NCBI GenBank assembly: GCA_964459445.1
Contig: CAYWMP010000070.1
Coordinates: forward strand, 1 to 26,700
Reading direction: 5' to 3'
Length of the DNA: 26,700 bases
From: CAYWMP01 sp964459445
Lineage (GTDB): Bacteria > Desulfobacterota > DSM-4660 > Desulfatiglandales > HGW-15
The position numbers were made by a program, and so were the translations under genes. Of this stretch, positions 8,168 to 13,569 are shown in pieces (the first letter of the stretch is position 1; each line of letters begins with the position of its first letter). The notes under the pieces are model-generated. The model saw nothing but the letters and a program-made list of their open reading frames with translations. It made no database searches and was not told where the DNA came from.

Positions 8168-8645
8168 GCCTCACTCCTTCATCTTTGTTGTTGAAAATGG
8201 AATACAAATCAAATCGTCACCCTATCCCTCTGTTAGCACTGGCATTCTCCCAAACAATTGCTTTTGTTCAGTAAAAAAAATGAATATCGAATATCGAACA
8301 AGAAATTTCGAATTATGAAGTTTAAAGACTCTTTTGTCTCACAGTTTTTATTCTTGTAAGATAGGTCTGCGGTTTTTACCGGCCAGAAGTAATGCAGGTA
8401 AAGTTTCAGAAGTTCAGGTTTAAAAAGTTAAAACTTAATGGCGAGCTTTGAACTGGGAACTTTGCTTCAAAACCTCTGCCACAAAGATTTTCCCAACTAC
8501 AAAATCTATCAGTCTATCTTCAAGGTCTAATGTCCTGGGTACCTTCGAGATTCATTATTCCTTGTTCGATATTCGATATTCTAAGAGCCCAAAGCTATTG
8601 CTTAAGCTAGCGCAAATACCCCCTTTTGAAAACTCCGGATATTTC
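8168..8645. other. 478-base gap inside the pyrimidine gene series
   Basis: No gene was recognised here. The gap is framed by two inverted copies of the TTCGATATTC phrase (8282-8319 and 8551-8581) about 230 bases apart, with AT-rich unique DNA between them. It is the longest break among the eight same-strand genes, so a second promoter for the aminotransferase-preT-preA part is plausible, but I could not fix -35/-10 boxes. Confidence 0.5.
8282..8581. repeat. Widely spaced inverted pair of the GAATATCGAA phrase
   Basis: The left copy (8282-8319) begins GAATATCGAATATCGAACAA. The right copy (8551-8581), read on the minus strand, has the same opening and then GGAATAATGAA. The left copy differs mainly by eight extra bases (TTTCGAAT). 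The intervening 231 bases are unrelated. The same words form the island at 717-820. In other reading frames the phrase yields peptides such as FDIRYS, which explains spurious ORFs here. Confidence 0.65.
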
Positions 8646-9521
8646 TTATGGAAGCAGGTCTATCATATCCTCATAGGTCTCGGGGCGCCGATCCCGGTAA
8701 AATTGCCAGACATTTCTGACCTCGCGAATGATATCAAAGTCCAGATCCGCTACGATCAATTCATCCTTATCTCTGGAACCCTCCGCCACAATCTGCCCTC
8801 TGGGATCACAGAAATAGCTCGTCCCATAGAATTCGCCGATATCCCAGGGTTGCTCATGGCCGACGCGATTGATCGCGCCCACGAAATAGCCGTTGGCAAC
8901 TGCATGGGCAGGCTGTTCCAACTTCCAGAGATATTCCGACAGACCAGCCACGGTTGCCGAGGGGTTGAAAATGATATCAGCCCCGTTGAGTCCGAGGATG
9001 CGTGCGCCTTCCGGGAAGTGTCGATCATAACAGATGTATACCCCTATGGTCCCATAATCGGTTTCGAATACGGGGTATCCCAGGTTGCCAGGTTTGAAAT
9101 AGAATTTTTCCCAAAATCCGGGATGGGTATGGGGGATGTGTGTTTTTCGATATTTCCCCAGATAGGTGCCGTCCCCGTCAATTACGGCGGCCGAGTTGTA
9201 ATAGACCCCGGTGATCTCTTCCTCATAGATAGGAACGATCATGACCATTCCATGCTTTTTGGCCTGCTCCTGCATGAGTTGGATGGTTGGTCCTTCGGGA
9301 ATCTTCTCGGTGATATCGTACCATCTTGTATCCTGTTCAGCAGCGAAATAGGGGCCATAGAAGAGTTCTTGAAAACAGATCACCTTTACCCCTTTTTGTC
9401 CGGCCTCCTCGATAAAAGTAAGGTGTTTTTCGATCATAGACTCCTTGATCTTGTCCAGAGGCTGATCCCCCGCTAGATCGCACTTTGCCTGAACCAATCC
9501 GCATCTTACAATTCGAGCCAT
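8646..9521 (-). CDS. Beta-ureidopropionase / N-carbamoyl-beta-alanine amidohydrolase (nitrilase superfamily)
   Basis: The enzyme splits N-carbamoyl-beta-alanine (or the methyl form) into beta-alanine, CO2 and ammonia in the cytoplasm. The 291-residue protein shows the complete nitrilase-superfamily triad: Glu52 (CFQELF), Lys126 (KYRKTHIP) and Cys164 (YICYDRHFP). The FWEKFYFKPG stretch (136-145) is typical of carbamoyl-beta-alanine and carbamoylputrescine hydrolases. I chose the ATG at 9521, which has GGAGG eight bases upstream; an in-frame GTG five codons earlier overlaps that ribosome site and is less likely. It lies between the 142-residue unknown gene and the aminotransferase that uses its product. 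N-carbamoylputrescine amidase is the close alternative by sequence, but the gene context favours pyrimidine breakdown. Confidence 0.92.
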   Translation of the reverse strand: MARIVRCGLVQAKCDLAGDQPLDKIKESMIEKHLTFIEEAGQKGVKVICFQELFYGPYFAAEQDTRWYDITEKIPEGPTIQLMQEQAKKHGMVMIVPIYEEEITGVYYNSAAVIDGDGTYLGKYRKTHIPHTHPGFWEKFYFKPGNLGYPVFETDYGTIGVYICYDRHFPEGARILGLNGADIIFNPSATVAGLSEYLWKLEQPAHAVANGYFVGAINRVGHEQPWDIGEFYGTSYFCDPRGQIVAEGSRDKDELIVADLDFDIIREVRNVWQFYRDRRPETYEDMIDLLP

Positions 9522-9611
9522 TTGGTTGTCCTCCACATATAACTTATTTTATGATACTTAATCGCTTTCACAATGTATCTGATGTAAGGGGCATAGAAAA
9601 CAAGGAAAACT

Positions 9612-9684
9612 GGTATAAGGCTGAAGGCTTAGGGCACAAGGAAGAAAAAAAGAAATCCTTCCCTTGAGCCTTGCGCCTTATACC
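9612..9684. repeat. Strong AAGGC-phrase hairpin between the 142-residue gene and beta-ureidopropionase
   Basis: GGTATAAGGC (9612-9621) pairs with GCCTTATACC (9675-9684), and the inner parts (CTTAGGG/CCCTTGAG and AAGGAAG/CTTCCCTT) continue the stem around an A-rich centre (9645-9656). The arms are built from repeats of AAGGC/AAGGG. A transcript would fold into a long imperfect hairpin. It lies 90 bases before the beta-ureidopropionase start and just after the 142-residue gene's stop, so it could process or partly terminate the mRNA. Confidence 0.6.
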
Positions 9685-9697
9685 CTGCACCTTTCTT

Positions 9698-10126
9698 CTA
9701 GGAATCGAGGATGTTAGACCGCTCCTGCCGTTTTTTTGCAATCTTTTTGAATAGCCTCGGAATGTCTGCCATGAGGGTATCGGAAAGCTCTGCAGCCTTT
9801 TGATAAAAGGCCATTATGGCTGCCTCGATCTCGGAGGCCTTTCCCTTGACCTGCGAGAGATCCGCATCGTCAGGCAGATTCAGTTCCAACTCATAGTCAT
9901 CCGTGTCAAGTCCTTCGAAAGCAAAATTCGACTCCAATGTATCCGTGATTATGCCAAAATAGGTTTGTTTCACCTGCTTCTCAAATCGCTTGTTTTCTTT
10001 AGTCCAGGCCTGAAACTGCACCTTTAGCTCCGGGAACCTCTCCGCATGTTCACCGTAAAAAGTAGATGAATCGTTCTCCATCCTGGATACAAATGTCATA
10101 ACGGCTGACATCGTATTCAATCTCAT
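9698..10126 (-). CDS. Unrecognised 142-residue helical protein, degenerate ferritin-like
   Basis: I do not recognise a named family. The protein is almost wholly helical and charged, with no signal peptide or membrane segment. Two halves carry the same spacing E-x6-Y-x3-A-E: Glu17/Tyr24/Ala28-Glu29 and Glu101/Tyr108/Ala112-Glu113. That spacing is seen in the first and third helices of rubrerythrin-type four-helix bundles. The ExxH motifs that complete a di-iron site are absent (Glu44-Asn-Lys-Arg47 stands where the first would be), so metal binding is doubtful. A conserved-looking centre (QTYFGIITDTLESNF, 54-68) is distinctive. The ATG at 10126 overlaps the mmsA stop by one base (TAATG) and follows GAGAGGTGG, so the two genes are translationally coupled. 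A role linked to the semialdehyde dehydrogenase or its aldehyde product is inference only. Confidence 0.8.
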   Translation of the reverse strand: MRLNTMSAVMTFVSRMENDSSTFYGEHAERFPELKVQFQAWTKENKRFEKQVKQTYFGIITDTLESNFAFEGLDTDDYELELNLPDDADLSQVKGKASEIEAAIMAFYQKAAELSDTLMADIPRLFKKIAKKRQERSNILDS

Positions 10127-11589
10127 TAGAACCACCTCTCAATCACAATTTTGGGTTCCGTAAAGAACCGAATCACATCACGGCCTTGGCCATGGACGAT
10201 ACCAAAGAAGGAATCCTTTCTGCCGCCGAAGGGGAAAAAGGACATGGGCGCATTGATCCCAACATTGATCCCGATGTTTCCGGCCACCACATCATGCCTG
10301 AATTGTCTCGCCCACTTGCCGCTATTCGTAAAGATTGAAGCCGCATTGCCGTAGGGATTGCAGTCGATAATTTCCATGGCCTCTTCCAGATCCTTTGCCC
10401 TCAGGACGCTCGCAACCGGACCGAATATCTCGTCCACGGCACAGGTCATCTCATGGTGTACTTCCTCCAGAACAGTCGGATTCAAAAAACAGGTTTCAGG
10501 CACATCCCCCACAAGGTTGATATTCCTGCCGTCTAATTTGATAGTCGCTCCGTCCTTTTCCGCCTTTTCAATAATGGCTATGACCCTCTCTTTGGAGTCC
10601 TTGCTTTGAAGCGGCCCCATCTGCACGGATTCATCCAACCCATCCCCAACCGTGATCTTAGACGCGGCCTCTGCAAATTTGTCTAAAAATGCACTGTGGG
10701 TATTGTCATCACCCACAACCAAGAGATTGGCGCCCGACAGGCAACGCTGCCCGGTGTTTCCGTAAAAGGATGACATCAGGCTCACCATCACCTGGTCAAT
10801 GGCCGCGTCCGGCATCAGGACGATAAAATTCTTTGCTCCACCCTGGGCGATGCAGCGGAGGCCGTTCTCACCGCACTTCTTGTAGACTTGTCTCGCGACC
10901 GGTGTAGAGCCGACAAAGGTTATCCCCTGCATATCCGGGTGATCCATCATGGCATTGGCCGCTTCGGTACCCCCATTCACGAGGTTGACTACGCCCGGGG
11001 GCAGACCCACATCGTCTATCATCTCGAAAAGCTTTGCCTGGCTCATGGGTGTTCGGGGTGAGGATTTCACCACAAAGGTGTTGCCGCATGCGATGGCAAA
11101 GGGCAAAAACCACATGGGCACCATGAAAGGAAAATTAAAGGGCGCTATACAGCCAAACACCCCCATTGGTTGGTAGATAGCGATCTCATCGATCCCCACT
11201 GCGATGTCTTCAAGGTTGAATCCCTGCATCAGTGAGGGAATGCCCGAGGCCACTTCACACATCTCAATGGCGCGTCTTGTTTCCCCCCGGGATTCATCAA
11301 TGGTCTTACCATGCTCCCTGGTCTGAACAATGCTTAACTCGTTGAAATTTTCTTCCATGATCTCGACCAGACGGAGAAGATAGCGGCTCCTGGAGACCGG
11401 CGGCGTATTGCGCCAATCCGGGTAGGCCTCTGCAGCTGCTTTCACCGCTGCGTCCATGTCCGCCTTTGAGCTCTCAGGCGCTTCGCATAGGACTTCACCC
11501 CGTGCCGGGTTGATGATCTCATTGTACTTATCTGCCTGCGCATCCACCCACTCCCCGTTGATATAGTTCTGCAACCTCGGAATCGACAT
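10126..11589 (-). CDS. mmsA: CoA-acylating (methyl)malonate-semialdehyde dehydrogenase
   Basis: This aldehyde dehydrogenase converts malonate semialdehyde to acetyl-CoA, or methylmalonate semialdehyde to propionyl-CoA, releasing CO2 and making NADH. The 487-residue protein has the ALDH fold with PFNFPFMVP (150-158), the NAD loop TFVGSTP (224-230) and catalytic Cys283 in GQRCLSG. Arg282 next to it matches the carboxylate-binding arginine of the family. The usual ALDH general-base motif ELGG is replaced by AQGGAKN (248-254), as expected for CoA-dependent members. The REHGKTIDESRGE segment (91-103) is also typical. The start has GGAGG upstream. It is the first gene of the pyrimidine series and overlaps the next gene by one base. 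IolA-type inositol breakdown uses the same enzyme, but no inositol genes are nearby. Confidence 0.93.
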   Translation of the reverse strand: MSIPRLQNYINGEWVDAQADKYNEIINPARGEVLCEAPESSKADMDAAVKAAAEAYPDWRNTPPVSRSRYLLRLVEIMEENFNELSIVQTREHGKTIDESRGETRRAIEMCEVASGIPSLMQGFNLEDIAVGIDEIAIYQPMGVFGCIAPFNFPFMVPMWFLPFAIACGNTFVVKSSPRTPMSQAKLFEMIDDVGLPPGVVNLVNGGTEAANAMMDHPDMQGITFVGSTPVARQVYKKCGENGLRCIAQGGAKNFIVLMPDAAIDQVMVSLMSSFYGNTGQRCLSGANLLVVGDDNTHSAFLDKFAEAASKITVGDGLDESVQMGPLQSKDSKERVIAIIEKAEKDGATIKLDGRNINLVGDVPETCFLNPTVLEEVHHEMTCAVDEIFGPVASVLRAKDLEEAMEIIDCNPYGNAASIFTNSGKWARQFRHDVVAGNIGINVGINAPMSFFPFGGRKDSFFGIVHGQGRDVIRFFTEPKIVIERWF

Positions 11590-11620
11590 TTTTTGTCCTC
11601 CTTCTTAAGGGTTTACAATG

Positions 11621-11637
11621 CTGATATATTCGATTAA
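11621..11637. promoter_or_regulatory. Candidate operator TGATATAT-TCGATTAA before mmsA
   Basis: CTGATATATTCGATTAA lies 32 bases upstream of the mmsA ATG. The same two words, spread by nine bases, occur at 2514-2538 before the permease. Shared sites in front of two parts of one pathway next to a transcription factor gene suggest an operator. Only two copies were found, so chance in AT-rich DNA is possible. Confidence 0.35.
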
Positions 11638-11814
11638 CATGAAGATCAAATCAATAATATGCGATATATTTAAACCTATATACCAATAAAATCGATAATC
11701 GCAGAAAATAGCATTTTGGCAAATTTGTCAAGGAAAAAATGAATACCCCCAACAAATGTATCTTGAAGGATAATAGGGGGTTAACGATCTTTAAGAGAAT
11801 TCAAAGCAGTTCGT

Positions 11815-11883
11815 CCACAAAGTCACGAAGACACCAAGATGATAATGTGTTTTTTTTCTACTTTGTGCCTTTGTGCCTTGTGG
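11815..11883. repeat. Inverted CACAAAG-phrase island before the regulator
   Basis: The left arm (11815-11838) reads CCACAAAGTCACGAAGACAC and on; the right arm (11861-11883) reads CTTTGTGCCTTTGTGCC and on to CCTTGTGG. They pair imperfectly around a T-rich centre (11849-11857). Each arm repeats its own phrase two or three times. Similar 'cacaaagtcacgaagacac' phrases are, from memory, frequent between genes in many environmental bacteria. Confidence 0.6.
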
Positions 11884-11973
11884 CTAGACCGCTACCCTTG
11901 TCTGAAAAATATGGAAAACGGGCATTTATCTCCTGTATGAAGTTCTATAACGTTCGACCATTTGAGGGATGCC

Positions 11974-12453
11974 GTGAGCGGAAACGAAAACAAGAAAAAG
12001 AAAAGGAAGTTGGATCATATAGACAGTGAAATGATTCGCCTTTTGCAGAAAGACGGAAGAATTCCTAACACGGAGATCGCCAAAATCATCGGCATTTCCG
12101 AAGCAACCGTTAGATCCAGGTTGAATAGGCTGATTGACGAGGGATTCCTCCAAATCGTAGCTGTCAGCAATCCTTTTAAAATCGGATTCGAAATTGTGGG
12201 AATCATCCGGATCAATGTAGACATTAAGAAAATTGAAAGCATAAGCACGGAGCTGGAAAAAATGGATGAGGTCTGGTTCATCACCCATGTGACGGGCGGC
12301 TCGGATATCTATACCGAGTTTGTGGCCAGATCCTTGGATGAACTCAATGATTTGATCTATAGAAAGATTAATCTTATTGATGGCGTGATAAGAACGGAAA
12401 CTTCGCTTATTCTAAATTATATCAAGAGGCGATATGATTGGGGCACGGGATAA
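11974..12453 (+). CDS. AsnC/Lrp-family transcription regulator, probable pyrimidine-catabolism regulator
   Basis: This 159-residue DNA-binding protein has a lysine-rich N-terminus (7-12), the family opening LDxxDSEMIRLLQKDGR (13-29), a helix-turn-helix at about 33-53 and a RAM ligand/oligomer domain (about 72-150) with the GGSDIYTEF motif (108-116). The GTG at 11974 is preferred because GAGGG lies just upstream; a TTG four codons earlier overlaps that site. It is divergent from the mmsA-to-permease series and is the only regulator beside it, so it likely responds to an amino-acid-like intermediate such as beta-alanine. The ligand and the direction of control are inference. The family identification is firm. 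Confidence 0.88.
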   Translation: MSGNENKKKKRKLDHIDSEMIRLLQKDGRIPNTEIAKIIGISEATVRSRLNRLIDEGFLQIVAVSNPFKIGFEIVGIIRINVDIKKIESISTELEKMDEVWFITHVTGGSDIYTEFVARSLDELNDLIYRKINLIDGVIRTETSLILNYIKRRYDWGTG

Positions 12454-12470
12454 CCCCGTCTGAGCTCTGT

Positions 12471-12497
12471 AGCCATCAGGTCATTTTTGCGATGGCT
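12471..12497. terminator. Weak hairpin after the AsnC/Lrp gene
   Basis: AGCCATC and GATGGCT form a perfect 7-bp stem over a 13-base, T-rich loop, 18 bases past the regulator's stop. No T-run follows on the plus strand, so termination would be weak or rho-assisted. Confidence 0.35.
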
Positions 12498-12516
12498 GAG
12501 TTGTGGAAGGCTTACC

Positions 12517-12585
12517 AAAAAAACGAACATCCAACACCTGTCTTGCCGTAGCATTTGCGAAGGCAAGACAGGTGTTCAATGTTCG
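12517..12585 (-). terminator. Long-stem terminator of the EF-G/ATPase unit with a REP-like tip
   Basis: AACACCTGTCTTGCC (12533-12547) pairs perfectly with GGCAAGACAGGTGTT (12562-12576). After a two-base mismatch the stem continues with CGAACAT/ATGTTCG (12524-12530 and 12579-12585). On the minus strand it is followed by seven T (12523-12517), the mark of an intrinsic terminator. The tip, GCCGTAGC-ATTT-GCGAAGGC (12545-12564), is the same module as at 19254-19277. It lies 130 bases past the ATPase stop. Confidence 0.7.
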
Positions 12586-12606
12586 ACGTTCATCCTGCAA
12601 AACAAC

Positions 12607-12712
12607 CCCTGAACCTCTCGTATCTGACTACGCATTGCTGGAGTCATTTTTTTGATCAAACTGGCCGCTTCGGCGGCAAGTGGCAGCGCTGAACGCTGAA
12701 CTCATGAACCTC
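12607..12712. repeat. CTGAAC-phrase remnants
   Basis: CCCCTGAACC (12606-12615) and GCTGAACGCTGAACTCATGAACC (about 12688-12710) repeat the phrase seen at 5-33, directly beyond the ATPase stop codon. No convincing stem was found. Confidence 0.35.
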
Positions 12713-12714
12713 CT

Positions 12715-13413
12715 TTAGGGAAGGGCCAAAAAGGTGTTTGGATCGAGCTGGACTTTGGTGCCGGGCGTGTCTTTGTTGTCATCGTCTTTTAGAAGCTCCA
12801 GGTGGATGCTTGATTGGGAGGGATTCAACTGGATGATAATGGTAAAGAGATCATCCACTTTGTCACAGGGGTAAGGGATGCCCCTTTCGTTCGCATCAGT
12901 GATATGCCGATGGGAGAGAGCTGAAAACCAAACCTCAACTTCAAAATCCGAAGCGAGTTTCTTAAATCCCTCGAGTATATCTCTACCTACCTCAGGGAAA
13001 TCCACACCGTCCACGATAAGGGTATCCGGAACAAACTCAATCTTATCCTTGAGATTCTGCATGTTATTCCTGAGACGATCGAGTTCGAAGCTCTGATTCA
13101 AATAAGCCAGGATCATCCTATTTCTCTCAAATAGCATCCTAAGTTCCTGTTCATCCTCCAGACCGAGAGCCTTGACAAGATCGTAAAAGATGACGTTGTA
13201 GTAGGACGTAATTTTTTCCGGTACGTCTTCCAGAGAAATATGAAGGAGTTTTTGGTTACGAAACAGTCTATCAAAGGCTACGTGGATCAAGCATGCGGTT
13301 TTTCCCACTCCCGCCCTTGCCATGAGCACACCCAGATTTCCTTTTCCCAATTCCTTGCTTGAAGACTTTTCCAAAATCCTCAGCGGACTGACTTTCATAA
13401 AGTCATTAATCAT
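12715..13413 (-). CDS. RecA/KaiC-like P-loop ATPase, function unknown
   Basis: This 232-residue soluble protein has one RecA-type ATPase core. The Walker A is ARAGVGKTA (32-40), the conserved glutamate after strand 2 is Glu62 (HISLED), and the Walker B ends at Asp135 (TLIVDG). A helical insertion (about 80-125) separates them. There is no DNA-binding or kinase partner domain, so it is a stand-alone KaiC/DnaB-like module rather than RecA or RadA. The ATG at 13413 follows a G-rich GGGGAGAG; a TTG 13 codons earlier is less likely. It lies 156 bases after the EF-G gene on the same strand and shares its terminator. A role near translation or stress is only a guess from that position. Confidence 0.75.
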   Translation of the reverse strand: MINDFMKVSPLRILEKSSSKELGKGNLGVLMARAGVGKTACLIHVAFDRLFRNQKLLHISLEDVPEKITSYYNVIFYDLVKALGLEDEQELRMLFERNRMILAYLNQSFELDRLRNNMQNLKDKIEFVPDTLIVDGVDFPEVGRDILEGFKKLASDFEVEVWFSALSHRHITDANERGIPYPCDKVDDLFTIIIQLNPSQSSIHLELLKDDDNKDTPGTKVQLDPNTFLALP

Positions 13414-13569
13414 CTCTCCCCCCCATCTTTTTTTCCATTTTCTTGGCGTCAAAGTACAAAGAAGTAATATGACGTTAAATCCTGAACTTCAAAAAACAGG
13501 TTAAAAGGTCCACCGATCAATTTAGAAATACTCCTGATGGCTTAATTTTGACATTTACGTTTGGTCTGC

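Larger units (their letters stand above)
11590..11973. other. Divergent control region between mmsA and the AsnC/Lrp gene
   Basis: This 384-base, AT-rich region must hold the promoters of both units. On the minus strand a perfect TTGACA (11731-11726) is followed 15 bases later by TATTTT (11710-11705), a possible mmsA promoter with a short spacer. AT-rich words including TGATATATTCGATTAA, GATATATTTAAA and ATCGATAA lie between 11621 and 11700 and are candidate binding sites. A phrase hairpin (11815-11883) lies nearer the regulator. Confidence 0.45.

Noticed and set aside
8282..8581. Terminal inverted repeats of a small transposon
   Set aside because: The inverted copies frame only 231 bases with no ORF, there is no target duplication, and the same words occur elsewhere as simple hairpins. 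A MITE cannot be fully excluded.
8448..9476. 342-codon plus-strand open frame
   Set aside because: It is antisense to the beta-ureidopropionase gene, which has a complete catalytic triad and ribosome site. Its own start lies in the phrase-repeat region, and the peptide there (FDIRYS-like) is a translation of the repeat.
11705..11731. Sigma-54 promoter before mmsA
   Set aside because: GGCAAATTTG-type words are present but the GG/GC spacing of a -24/-12 site does not fit.
11739..12029. 96-codon open frame before the AsnC/Lrp gene
   Set aside because: It runs through the CACAAAG phrase hairpin and overlaps the regulator in another frame. The peptide is the repeat translated.
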